Of a stretch of 64,000 nucleotides of DNA, positions 27,653 through 35,883 are shown one piece after another. Position 1 is the first letter of the stretch; the number at the start of each line of letters is the position of its first letter. The position numbers were made by a program, and so were the translations under genes. The notes beneath the pieces are model-generated. The model saw only the letters and a program-made list of their open reading frames with translations. It searched no databases and was not told the DNA's origin. The DNA is from Alteromonas hispanica (GTDB lineage Bacteria; Pseudomonadota; Gammaproteobacteria; Enterobacterales; Alteromonadaceae), in NCBI RefSeq assembly GCF_010500915.1, contig NZ_JAAAWP010000002.1, positions 434,001-498,000 on the forward strand. The letters are read 5' to 3'.

Positions 27653-28741
27653 ATGATCAAGGACACTGTAAATAATGTTCATATAAGTGCCGAAGACGTA
27701 CTTATCACCCCCGATGCCTTAAGCGCAGAACTTCCCGTTTCAGATAAAGCACTCGCTGCAATTTCTGATTCGCGCAAAATTATCTCAGATATCATTCACC
27801 GCCGCGATCACCGTATGTTGGTAGTCTGTGGTCCGTGCTCTATTCACGATGTTGAAGCAGCGAAGGAATATGCACTTAAGCTAAAAGAACTTCACGAGTC
27901 ATGTAAAGATACGCTGTTTATTGTAATGCGCGTATATTTTGAAAAGCCACGTACCACAACAGGCTGGAAGGGACTCATTAACGACCCGCATATCGACGGT
28001 ACATTTGATATTGAAACAGGCTTGCGAAAAGCCCGCGAGCTACTTATTTGGTTAGCCGAGTTAGAGTTACCTGTGGCGACAGAAGCTCTGGATCCAATCA
28101 GCCCACAGTATCTAGCTGAACTCTTTAGCTGGTCTGCAATTGGAGCGCGTACATCAGAGTCTCAAACTCACCGCGAAATGGCTAGCGGCCTTTCTATGCC
28201 GGTAGGTTTTAAAAACGGTACAGACGGTGGCTTAGGTATCGCCATTAATGCACTTAAATCAGCCGCTTCTGGTCATCGCTTTATGGGTATAAACAAGCAG
28301 GGGCAGGTGAGTATTATTGGTACCAGCGGTAATCCTGATGGACACATTATTCTTCGCGGTGGCAAACAGCCCAATTACGATTCTGTATGCGTATCTGAAT
28401 GCGAATTAGAAATGCAGGAAGCCAACCTAACTGCTGGTTTAGTGGTTGATTGTAGTCACGCGAATTCGTCAAAAGACTACCGCCGTCAGCCGCTTGTAGC
28501 GCAAAACGTGGTAAATCAAATTCTCGAAGGCAATCAGTCTATTATTGGCATCATGCTCGAGAGCCACCTCAAGCCAGGTAATCAAAAAGCAGATGGTAAA
28601 AAGTACGAAGAATTGGAGTACGGCGTATCGATTACCGATGGTTGTATCGATTGGGAAAGTACTGAAAACCTTATTTCTCAAACCAGAGATAAATTGATAA
28701 CTGTGCTACCCTTACGCCAAAATAAGCGTACCGTGGCATAG
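27653..28741 (+). CDS. aroF: 3-deoxy-7-phosphoheptulonate synthase (DAHP synthase, class I)
   Basis: 362 residues, type I-alpha DAHP synthase. Active-site segments are VVCGPCSIHD, RVYFEKPRTTTGWKG, PVGFKNGTDGG and ILRGGKQPNYD. It condenses phosphoenolpyruvate with erythrose 4-phosphate to open the shikimate pathway. The placement 38 bases before tyrA copies the E. coli aroF-tyrA operon, so this is the copy most likely inhibited by tyrosine. The isozyme label rests on context and not on an effector-site residue. A TyrR box lies upstream. Confidence 0.93.
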   Translation: MIKDTVNNVHISAEDVLITPDALSAELPVSDKALAAISDSRKIISDIIHRRDHRMLVVCGPCSIHDVEAAKEYALKLKELHESCKDTLFIVMRVYFEKPRTTTGWKGLINDPHIDGTFDIETGLRKARELLIWLAELELPVATEALDPISPQYLAELFSWSAIGARTSESQTHREMASGLSMPVGFKNGTDGGLGIAINALKSAASGHRFMGINKQGQVSIIGTSGNPDGHIILRGGKQPNYDSVCVSECELEMQEANLTAGLVVDCSHANSSKDYRRQPLVAQNVVNQILEGNQSIIGIMLESHLKPGNQKADGKKYEELEYGVSITDGCIDWESTENLISQTRDKLITVLPLRQNKRTVA

Positions 28742-28779
28742 CTGATTGCATGTGCCATTTGATTCAAGGATAAACCACA

Positions 28780-29925
28780 ATGGCCGATTTTTCACAGCAA
28801 TTGGCGTCACTGCGTGAAGACATCGACGAGCTGGATACCCAGCTCGTCGAGCTGCTAGCGAAACGCAACAAAATAACAACGCGGGTAGGACAAATTAAGG
28901 CGCAAGCCGGTATGCCCGTTTATGTACCAAAGCGAGAGAAAGAATTAATCGCGTCTAGACGGCAGCAAGCCGAATCTCTCGGGGTATCAGCTGATCTTAC
29001 TGAAGATCTTCTTCGCCGCGTTATGCGCGAGTCTTACCATACACAAAACAATGAGTACCGCTGCGTTAAGCCAGATATAGACAATGTTGTCGTTATTGGT
29101 GGTGAAGGGGCACTTGGACGAGTGTTCGTTAGTCTATTCCAACGTAGTAAATACACGGTAAACGTGGTTGAAAGAGACGATTGGGACAATGGAACAGCAT
29201 CCACGCTCCTGTCTGCCGCCTCATTAGTGATTGTGGCCGTGCCTATTAACTTAACTGAATCTGTCATCAACCAACTTACTATGCTGCGCGATGATTGCGT
29301 ACTGGCAGATATTACCAGTATTAAAGCAATGCCATTAAATGCAATGTTGGGCGTTCACAAAGGGCCAGTAGTGGGGCTGCATCCCATGTTTGGGCCAGAT
29401 GCACCCGGTATGATTAAGCAAGTGGTAGTGGCATGTGAAGGCAGGTACAGCGAACAGTATCAATGGTTAATAGAGCAGATGCGTATTTGGGGCGCAACCA
29501 TTCATAACTCCACCGCGAAAGAGCACGACGAAGCGATGGCTTACATTCAGGTAATGCGGCATTTCAATACCTTCGTCTATGGTGAGCATTTAAGAGGTGA
29601 AGATCCTGATTTAAACTCGCTGACTATGTTTAGCTCTCCTATTTACCGTTTAGAACTTGCCATGGTTGGACGATTATTTGCGCAGTCACCTCAGTTATAT
29701 GCAGATATTATCTTCAACAACCCCGATAACTTTGCTCTACTAAGACGCTTTTATGAGCGCTTTGGACTTGCTTTATCGTTGCTTGAAAGTGGTGATAAAA
29801 AGGCCTTCGTTGAGCAGTTTATGAAGGTGGGGAGTTGGTTTGGCGACTACGCTAAAAAATGCTTAGTAGATAGTAAGCAGTTACTATTAAAAGCAGATGA
29901 TGGACAGCTATTGAGAGACAAGTGA
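28780..29925 (+). CDS. tyrA: Bifunctional chorismate mutase/prephenate dehydrogenase (T-protein)
   Basis: 381 residues. The AroQ chorismate mutase domain spans about 1-90 ([28 protein letters not shown]). The prephenate dehydrogenase domain begins with a nucleotide-binding loop, [13 protein letters not shown] (about 105-117), and includes GLHPMFGPD. It converts chorismate through prephenate to 4-hydroxyphenylpyruvate for tyrosine. The second gene of the operon with aroF. A bidirectional terminator separates it from the convergent pheA. Confidence 0.96.
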   Translation: MADFSQQLASLREDIDELDTQLVELLAKRNKITTRVGQIKAQAGMPVYVPKREKELIASRRQQAESLGVSADLTEDLLRRVMRESYHTQNNEYRCVKPDIDNVVVIGGEGALGRVFVSLFQRSKYTVNVVERDDWDNGTASTLLSAASLVIVAVPINLTESVINQLTMLRDDCVLADITSIKAMPLNAMLGVHKGPVVGLHPMFGPDAPGMIKQVVVACEGRYSEQYQWLIEQMRIWGATIHNSTAKEHDEAMAYIQVMRHFNTFVYGEHLRGEDPDLNSLTMFSSPIYRLELAMVGRLFAQSPQLYADIIFNNPDNFALLRRFYERFGLALSLLESGDKKAFVEQFMKVGSWFGDYAKKCLVDSKQLLLKADDGQLLRDK

Positions 29926-29971
29926 GGCTCGGTTAGTCAGGTACCAGAACTATCTGAGCAGTGACAAACAT

Positions 29972-30020
29972 AAAAAGCGAGGACCTGAAGTGAACACTTC
30001 ATTTGGTACCTCGCTTTTTT
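29972..30020. terminator. Bidirectional terminator between tyrA and pheA
   Basis: The outer stem AAAAAGCGAGG (29972-29982) pairs with CCTCGCTTTTT (from 30009). An inner hairpin GAAGTG-AA-CACTTC (29987-30000) sits inside it. A and T tracts on either side allow termination in both directions, fitting the convergent genes. Confidence 0.85.
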
Positions 30021-30057
30021 GATAGATGGTGTTTCTAAAGAATAGCTTAGGCTATAT

Positions 30058-31239
30058 CTACTCGGATAATGCGCTTGCTGCAGCTACCTTGGTTGGGCTT
30101 ATTTCCTCGCTCGGATAGCAACCTAGCACTTTAATATATCGAGTTATACTGCGAAGAGATTCGAAGGCGGTTTGAACAGGACCATCTTCTACGTTGCCTT
30201 CCACATCGATATAGAACATTTCTTCCCACGGGTTACCAGGTATTGGACGAGATTCCAGTTTTGTCATATTGATTTTATTTTCTCGAAGCACCAGAAGCGC
30301 TTCTACCAATGCACCTGGCTTTTGCACCGTGGACATAACAAGTGTAGTTTTAGCGGGAACTTGCAGAGGAACGGTAACGGCGTTTCTAGCGACAACAATA
30401 AATCTACTATGGTTTTCTTTTTGGTTTGCCAAGTTACTCTTTATTGCAGTAAGGCCATATAAGTTTCCGCCAGCTTCGCTGCCAATAGCTGCCACATCTT
30501 CACGAGCTAGTTCGCTAACTGTCAGCATAGCAGAAGAAGTGCTGTCCATGGTTTTAACTTCAACATTGCCTAATTCCGCTAAAAAGTGGCTACATTGTGT
30601 GAAGACCTGAGGGTGAGCGTAAAGTGTTTTTATTTTCTCAATAGAGGTGTCAGCGCCCACCAGTAGCGTATGACGAATAGGGTGAGTAAGCTCTCCAATA
30701 ATACTTAGCTGCGTATGTTGAAGTTGGTCATAAACCTCGTTAATACTGCCTGATGTTGTATTTTCAATTGGTAGAACCGCGTAGTCGGCCTCGGTATTCT
30801 CTACTTTATTGATAATTTCAGCGAAGCTTTGGCAGCCAATTTCTAGCAACTCACCGGGACGGCGGGAGAAGTATTTTTGAGTTGCCAGATAAGAGTAAGA
30901 CCCTTTATCACCTAGAAAAGCAACCCGGTTAAGCGGCAGCGAACTGCCTGGATTAGCACGTTCTGCCAACATAGCCTGCTGATTTAATACTGAATCCTCA
31001 ATAATCACATGAAAAATTTGTGTTACGTAGTGAGGATCTAAATCTACTCGCTGCCCTTCTTTTATAAGTCTTACAAGTAGCTGCTCTTCTCGTTTCTGAT
31101 CGCGCACGGGAATATGGTGCTTTATTTTTGTTTCAGCTACCTCGTTGGTAAGTTTTCTTCGCTCAGCCAGCAAGTTTAGTAACTCGCTGTCTAGCGCAGT
31201 AATACGCTTTCTGACAGTATCTAATGCAGTGTCTGACAT
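30058..31239 (-). CDS. pheA: Bifunctional chorismate mutase/prephenate dehydratase (P-protein)
   Basis: 393 residues. The chorismate mutase domain spans about 1-90 (LDSELLNLLAERRKLTNEVA, VRDQKREEQLL). The prephenate dehydratase domain is at about 105-285 (VAFLGDKGSYSYLA, IENTTSGSINEVYDQL). The ACT regulatory domain is at about 298-375, with the phenylalanine-binding ESRP motif. It makes phenylpyruvate for phenylalanine. Control is at two levels: feedback through the ACT domain, and transcription attenuation through the leader peptide and hairpins just upstream. Confidence 0.97.
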   Translation of the reverse strand: MSDTALDTVRKRITALDSELLNLLAERRKLTNEVAETKIKHHIPVRDQKREEQLLVRLIKEGQRVDLDPHYVTQIFHVIIEDSVLNQQAMLAERANPGSSLPLNRVAFLGDKGSYSYLATQKYFSRRPGELLEIGCQSFAEIINKVENTEADYAVLPIENTTSGSINEVYDQLQHTQLSIIGELTHPIRHTLLVGADTSIEKIKTLYAHPQVFTQCSHFLAELGNVEVKTMDSTSSAMLTVSELAREDVAAIGSEAGGNLYGLTAIKSNLANQKENHSRFIVVARNAVTVPLQVPAKTTLVMSTVQKPGALVEALLVLRENKINMTKLESRPIPGNPWEEMFYIDVEGNVEDGPVQTAFESLRSITRYIKVLGCYPSEEISPTKVAAASALSE

Positions 31240-31281
31240 AATATTCCCGTGTAAAAATTAATAAAAAGCTTTCTCAAAAGA

Positions 31282-31309
31282 TAAAAAAAAACCTCCCCAG
31301 AGGGAGGTT
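31282..31309 (-). terminator. pheA attenuator (3:4 terminator hairpin)
   Basis: On the minus strand AACCTCCC pairs with GGGAGGTT (complements of 31302-31309 and 31290-31297) around a 4-base loop. A run of about nine T follows. It lies between the leader peptide and pheA. A competing 2:3 pairing, GAGGGAGG (31328-31335) with CCTCCCTC (31300-31307), would remove it. Confidence 0.9.
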
Positions 31310-31333
31310 TCTTTGCATGTAGCAGCGCCTCCC

Positions 31334-31393
31334 TCAGGTAAAGGGTATAAACGCAAAAAAGAAAGCTGCTACTTGCTGAATATCTGATTTCAT
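31334..31393 (-). CDS. pheL: pheA leader peptide (PheL-like)
   Basis: A 19-residue peptide, MKSDIQQVAAFFFAFIPFT, with five Phe codons including three in a row; E. coli PheL also has FFFAF. Codons 8-10 contain region 1 (GTAGCAGC), which pairs with GCTGCTAC in region 2 (31319-31326). A ribosome stalled on the Phe codons 11-13 would cover region 1, free region 2 to pair with region 3, and allow read-through into pheA. When charged tRNA-Phe is plentiful, the 3:4 terminator forms instead. There is almost no room for a ribosome-binding site between the promoter and the ATG. Confidence 0.88.
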   Translation of the reverse strand: MKSDIQQVAAFFFAFIPFT

Positions 31394-31400
31394 GGTTCAG

Positions 31401-31429
31401 AATGTAAGTCTATTAGACTATTGTGTCAA
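31401..31429 (-). promoter_or_regulatory. Promoter of the pheL-pheA transcript with palindromic spacer
   Basis: On the minus strand a perfect -35 TTGACA (complement of 31424-31429) and a -10 TACATT (complement of 31401-31406) are 17 bases apart. Most of the spacer is a 13-base palindrome, AGTCTATTAGACT (31407-31419), which could be an operator. Predicted transcription starts at about 31393-31396, at or next to the leader ATG. Confidence 0.8.
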
Positions 31430-31594
31430 CCGATTTTTACACCGGCATTTATTTTTATTTTCTTATTTCTTGATATTTATTTATCTATGCTTTTTTACAT
31501 TTGACTGAATAAGCATTCAGCTAGACTAGCCTGCACTAGCCCCTACCAGTATTTTTAGTTGATTAGTTGCCTACTCCCCTAGTTGCTTAGTTCC

Positions 31595-32395
31595 CTAGTT
31601 GCTTAGCAGCGCAGAAAGCATTTGTCTTACTTCGTTGGGTTCAAATGGTTTATCACAAAGAGCATTTACACCGGTTTGTTGAATGTTTGCCATGTGCATG
31701 CTGTCAGCAGACTCCGAGGTAACCATGATAATAGGAATATGCGTTGTTTCTGGGTTAAAACGAATGAACTCAGAAAGCTCTCGGCCATCCATTTCAGGCA
31801 TGTTGTAGTCGGTAACTACTAAATCAAATGCTTCATCTTTTATCAGCGTTAGCGCCATCGCACCATTTTCAGCTTCTTTAATACGTTTTAGTCCCATGCC
31901 CTCAAGCACTCGACGAATGTGGTTGCGGGCTAATTTGCTGTCATCCACCAACAATACGCGAACATCATGAACATCGAAGAGTTCTAAATCCAGTTCGTCG
32001 TGATTAATGAGGTCTAAGCTAGCATTCAGCGCACGTGATAGATGAAGAGGCTCGAAAGGCTTTGGAAGTATTGCTGCTACACCTGCTTGCTTGAATTCCT
32101 CAAGTTTGCTCATGCGGTTTTCACTGGATACCAACATGAAGGGAATCGATGTAAACTCATCGCTTTCCTTAATAAACTTGAGAAGATCAAGTGCGGTTCC
32201 GTCTTCAAAATACATTGAGCTTACTACCAGATCTGCCCCGTGAGCACGGATAGCAGATTTCGCTTCGCCGAAGGTACTGACAGGGTCAATTTCCTTAACA
32301 CTTTCTTTGAGCAACAGCGTTGTGATTATCTTCCTCTGCGTATCAGAGGGCTCGACTAAAATAATATGTAAATCAGAAATTGACAGCTTTTCCAT
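31595..32395 (-). CDS. Double receiver-domain response regulator, first domain degenerate
   Basis: 266 residues made only of two REC domains. The second (about 146-264) is canonical: LLVDDSKLARN (D151, D152), phospho-acceptor D196 in DLVVTDYNMPEMDG, and lysine in CDKPFEP. The first (about 9-128) has lost its acid pocket (LVEPSDTQ) and carries Ser60 where the phosphorylated Asp should be (DLVVSSMYFEDG), though the KPFEP lysine remains. The first domain probably acts as a non-phosphorylated interaction module. No output domain is fused, so it likely works by protein contacts in a phosphorelay or chemotaxis-like pathway. It stands 50 bases upstream of nothing on its strand except yciH, which precedes it. 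Confidence 0.85.
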   Translation of the reverse strand: MEKLSISDLHIILVEPSDTQRKIITTLLLKESVKEIDPVSTFGEAKSAIRAHGADLVVSSMYFEDGTALDLLKFIKESDEFTSIPFMLVSSENRMSKLEEFKQAGVAAILPKPFEPLHLSRALNASLDLINHDELDLELFDVHDVRVLLVDDSKLARNHIRRVLEGMGLKRIKEAENGAMALTLIKDEAFDLVVTDYNMPEMDGRELSEFIRFNPETTHIPIIMVTSESADSMHMANIQQTGVNALCDKPFEPNEVRQMLSALLSN

Positions 32396-32445
32396 TTCAG
32401 ACTCTTTTTGTTATATGTTGATGAAAAAGAAGGGGGATACCTAAC

Positions 32446-32778
32446 TTATCCGCCTGCAAGTTTTACCTTATGACCTTTCTCTTCTAGCAAGCTGCGAAGC
32501 TTCTCTCTGTCATCAGTTTGCACTTCGATAACACCTTCTTTAACCGAACCACCGCAACCGCATTTTTTCTTTAATTCTGACCCAAGCTTTTTTAGGTCAG
32601 CGGGAGGCATGTCTAGCCCTTTCACAAGTGACACACCTTTTCCCTTTCGCCCTTTGGTTTCGCGGTGAATGCGAACAATACCGTCATCTGACACCGATCT
32701 AGAAGGGGCTTTTTGCTCAGGTTTTACTTTACCACTCTCTGTACTATAGACCAAAAGAGCATCTTGCCAATCTTGCAT
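32446..32778 (-). CDS. yciH: SUI1/eIF1-family translation factor YciH
   Basis: 110 residues. A disordered N-terminus is followed by the SUI1 domain (about 35-108), with IHRETKGRKGKGVSLVKGL, the cysteine pair in KKKCGCGGSVKEG and the closing EEKGHKVKLAGG. The bacterial protein influences start-codon choice and inhibits initiation under stress in E. coli. It lies 50 bases upstream of the double-REC gene on the same strand and may share its transcript. Confidence 0.92.
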   Translation of the reverse strand: MQDWQDALLVYSTESGKVKPEQKAPSRSVSDDGIVRIHRETKGRKGKGVSLVKGLDMPPADLKKLGSELKKKCGCGGSVKEGVIEVQTDDREKLRSLLEEKGHKVKLAGG

Positions 32779-33003
32779 ATCTGCCTCTATTTTCTAATTT
32801 TGCCTTTATATTTTTCAAAAATCTGCCAAGCTGACATTTGCGTCTTATCAGTTAAGACGAGCCAACACTAATGATTTAATCAGGTTTCTAGCTACTATCA
32901 TTAAACTATTATAGAAGAACGCTATCTCTTTCCAATGAGTTTAAGAATAGCAAACTTGACGGGAAATGATGAAGCATTTCCAACTGTATTTTAGGGAGAC
33001 ACA

Positions 33004-33309
33004 ATGGCAATTACGACAGAATATCGTCAGCAAAATGAAGTCTTGGTCATAAAGACAGGGGAGAAATTCGATTTTAGCAAAGTCGAAGATTTTAGAAGTG
33101 CGTACGGTAGTGTAAACCCCGATACACGACATATTGCTGTCGACCTATCAAATACCGAGTACATGGATAGTTCTGCCCTAGGCATGCTTTTAAACATGCA
33201 GAAATCTCTCAAGCAGAATAATTATACTTATAGTATTGAGAACGCACGTCCACAGGTAGCGAAAATCTTGCAAATTTCCCGTTTCGATAAAAAGTTTGAG
33301 CTTCGTTAA
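33004..33309 (+). CDS. STAS-domain anti-sigma factor antagonist (CrsA/HsbA-like)
   Basis: 101 residues, a single STAS domain. The switch serine lies in YMDSSALGMLLNM (S56/S57), as in SpoIIAA. It should be phosphorylated by a partner kinase and dephosphorylated by a PP2C phosphatase. The next gene encodes both activities fused to a receiver. The pair matches CrsA-CrsR of Shewanella (stress sigma factor control) and HsbA-HsbR of Pseudomonas (FlgM and cyclic-di-GMP control). It has a good GGGAG ribosome-binding site. Confidence 0.9.
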   Translation: MAITTEYRQQNEVLVIKTGEKFDFSKVEDFRSAYGSVNPDTRHIAVDLSNTEYMDSSALGMLLNMQKSLKQNNYTYSIENARPQVAKILQISRFDKKFELR

Positions 33310-33435
33310 AAGGGCTATGCAGCGCGCTATCACTAATAGTGCTGTGTAAGTGGGAGCAACTAAATAAGCGCGAGTAAACCCGTGTCCCTAAACAAAAGCA
33401 GTTAATAAAAAAGCTTTGTTGCTTTGGAATAGGTT

Positions 33436-35157
33436 ATGAAAATACTCATTGTAGACGACGAGTCTATTAACCGAATTTTGCTCGTAAACTTGTTGGAAAA
33501 CGCTGGGTACACTGATTGTATTGAGGCTGCAAATGGTGCCGAGGCAATCGATAAATACAAACGTGAGCAACCTGATCTCGTATTACTTGATGTGGTGATG
33601 CCTGATATGAGCGGATTTGATGTCGTAAAGCATCTTCGCTCTCATGCTACTGAACATTATTTGCCCATTTTGTTTATTACAGCGCTCGACGATAAAGAAA
33701 GCTTAGTAAAATGCTTAGACGTTGGTGGAAATGACTTTGCAACAAAGCCTTTCGATAAACACATTCTTATCGCCAAAATTCGCGCTCATCTTCAAATAAG
33801 AGCGCTGAGTTTGCGTATTGAGCAGCAAAACAAAGCCCTATTGTTATTCAATCAGCGCGTGGCAAGAGAGCATGCCATTGTTGAGCACATTTTTAGCAAT
33901 GCGATTGTTAACGATCCTAAAGTACTATCGTATTTTGATTATTGCATAAAGCCGGCACAAAGCTTCAATGGCGATGTGTTTTTGTGTGAGGCCAGCCCGA
34001 GTGGCGGTATTTATTTTGTCGTTGGAGACTTCACGGGCCACGGCTTGGCTTCAGCTGTTGGTGCACTGCCTGTGACTAGAGCATTTCAAGAATTATCACA
34101 GCAGGGAGTATCGGTATCTGAGCTTGCCAAAGAGCTCAATCACATACTGTTAAAATTCCTTCCCCACGATATGTTTATGGCTGCTGTAGTGGGCGAAATA
34201 GATGCATCAGGCACGCGAGTCACTCTGTGGCAGGGAGGCATGCCCGCAGTAATATGCAACACATCGCAGGCGAATAAAGAATCAGCTTTCATAGGGGGGG
34301 CAAGATTCGAGGAAGTTGGTATGCCCGAAGGGTTAAGGCAGATACCCGCTCGGCATATGGCGCTAGGAATACTCGAGAATGAAGAGTTTGATACTCAATG
34401 CGATACGATAAGCCTGAGCCGAGGAACACAACTCATTGTTGTAAGCGATGGGCTTATCGAAGTTGCTAACGGGACTAACCACATGCTCATGGAAGAAGGT
34501 TTGGTAGATATTATTCATTCAATGAAGCGTGAGAATCAGACGGTTACGGCAGAGGGGCTGTATCAGAAAGTACTCAATTACAGTGTCAGCAAGACCTTTG
34601 ACGACGATATATCAGCGGTTATCTTTGCATCACAGCCCATCGAATTAGTGCCCAAGGATAATTCAGGTATTGCTTTGCCGTCTTTACATGAGATTGCCCT
34701 TTCTGCTGAACATTTAAAACAACCAGACGTGCTGCAGCGCGTGCTTCAAATAGCAGGCCAGTGTGAGGGTATCCAAAATGTTCGCTCTATACTCTACACG
34801 GTGATATCTGAGTTATTTAATAACGCGTTAGAGCACGGTGTTTTGCTATTAGACTCTAAGCTTAAAAGCACTAGCGAAGGCTTTCATACCTATTATCAAC
34901 TGCGAGAAAAGTTGCTGAATCAACTCAGTGACGCCAGCATCACTATCACAATTGAAGCATTGCCCAATCAGCATAAAATTCGTATTACGGTTAAAGACAG
35001 TGGGCGTGGATTTAGCTGGGATAACCTCAAAAGTGTAAACGATGACGAATCTTACGGAAGAGGACTGGCCCTTGTTCAAGCCATGTGCGATCAGATGTGG
35101 TTTGAAGACAAAGGCAGTAAAGTCATCTGTACTATAGATACTAAGGGCACACCCTAG
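33436..35157 (+). CDS. REC-PP2C-HATPase partner-switching regulator (CrsR/HsbR-like)
   Basis: 573 residues in three parts. The receiver spans 1-120 (VDDES with D7/D8, phospho-acceptor D52 in LLDVVMPDMSG). A coiled linker leads to a SpoIIE-type PP2C phosphatase at about 155-400, with metal motif VVGDFTGHGLAS near 195 and closing FDDDISAVIF. An anti-sigma-factor-type serine kinase occupies about 430-570, with N-box ELFNNALEHG near 459, DSGRGF near 522 and GRGLALVQAM. In relatives, phosphorylation of the receiver favours the phosphatase, so the STAS partner is dephosphorylated and released. It follows the STAS gene by 126 bases. Confidence 0.9.
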   Translation: MKILIVDDESINRILLVNLLENAGYTDCIEAANGAEAIDKYKREQPDLVLLDVVMPDMSGFDVVKHLRSHATEHYLPILFITALDDKESLVKCLDVGGNDFATKPFDKHILIAKIRAHLQIRALSLRIEQQNKALLLFNQRVAREHAIVEHIFSNAIVNDPKVLSYFDYCIKPAQSFNGDVFLCEASPSGGIYFVVGDFTGHGLASAVGALPVTRAFQELSQQGVSVSELAKELNHILLKFLPHDMFMAAVVGEIDASGTRVTLWQGGMPAVICNTSQANKESAFIGGARFEEVGMPEGLRQIPARHMALGILENEEFDTQCDTISLSRGTQLIVVSDGLIEVANGTNHMLMEEGLVDIIHSMKRENQTVTAEGLYQKVLNYSVSKTFDDDISAVIFASQPIELVPKDNSGIALPSLHEIALSAEHLKQPDVLQRVLQIAGQCEGIQNVRSILYTVISELFNNALEHGVLLLDSKLKSTSEGFHTYYQLREKLLNQLSDASITITIEALPNQHKIRITVKDSGRGFSWDNLKSVNDDESYGRGLALVQAMCDQMWFEDKGSKVICTIDTKGTP

Positions 35158-35253
35158 CTCTTGTTAGCGTCAAAATAGCGCAATTAAACGATTTCCGCTG
35201 TTTTTGAGTAACAGATACTATTAAATGGAGATAACCAACACACGGAAAATATT

Positions 35254-35703
35254 ATGCTGAAACGATTTCTTACTCTTTTTGAAGACGCTAAAAAAGAAGA
35301 GCAGCCCAAGTATTCACTCGAACTTGCCACTGCCGCATTGCTGAGCGAAATAGTTAACGCCGACAATGAGGTAACCGATGAGGAGCGCAAGGCCTATCAT
35401 CAGCAGCTCAAAAAGCACGTTAACCTTGATGAAGAGGCGCTTTCATTACTACTTGAAGAGGGAGAGGAAACCTCTGAGAACGCTATCGATGTTGTGCAGT
35501 TTACCAAGGTCGTCAACGCTCACTGTAGTGCCGATGAAAAAGCCAACATTATTCGTAGTCTTTGGGCTATTGCCTATGCAGACAGCACATTAGCACCTCT
35601 TGAAGAAAGTACCATTCGGCAAATTGCTGACTTACTGTACGTTCCCCACAGCCAATTTATTAAAACAAAACTCGATGTGAAGCAGCAAAACAGCAGCGAC
35701 TAA
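35254..35703 (+). CDS. TerB-family protein
   Basis: 149 residues, all helical and acidic. The TerB fold shows in ATAALLSEIVNADNEVTDEE (first acidic metal-like turn) and AIAYADSTLAPLEESTIRQI (second turn), with a basic-free core. It resembles the YjaB/TerB group often annotated as tellurite resistance, but no other ter genes are present, so that name should not be taken as a function. It lies 97 bases after the CrsR-like gene and before a GGDEF-EAL gene. A 14-base tandem repeat begins three bases after its stop codon. Confidence 0.8.
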   Translation: MLKRFLTLFEDAKKEEQPKYSLELATAALLSEIVNADNEVTDEERKAYHQQLKKHVNLDEEALSLLLEEGEETSENAIDVVQFTKVVNAHCSADEKANIIRSLWAIAYADSTLAPLEESTIRQIADLLYVPHSQFIKTKLDVKQQNSSD

Positions 35704-35705
35704 TT

Positions 35706-35760
35706 GCAAAGGCTAATACGCAAAGGCCAATACGCAAAGATTGACGCGCAAAGCTAGGCG
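35706..35760. repeat. 14-bp tandem repeat, about four units
   Basis: Units begin with GCAAAG at 35706, 35720, 35734 and 35748, at an exact 14-base period. The first two are GCAAAGGCTAATAC and GCAAAGGCCAATAC; the later two drift. The array is noncoding, just after the TerB-like gene. Confidence 0.8.
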
Positions 35761-35883
35761 AGTCACGGCTTTTAAGGCGGGGTGAAAAAGAGTTGTTATT
35801 TAACCTCGTCCTCACATATTATTCTCCACCTTAAGCGGGTAACATAAGCCGCTGTTTTTTATAATCGATAATCGAATTAAGGT

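Noticed and set aside
35254-35703. Tellurite resistance as the function of the TerB-like gene
   Set aside because: No terZ, terC, terD or terE gene is nearby; the fold name alone does not support the phenotype.
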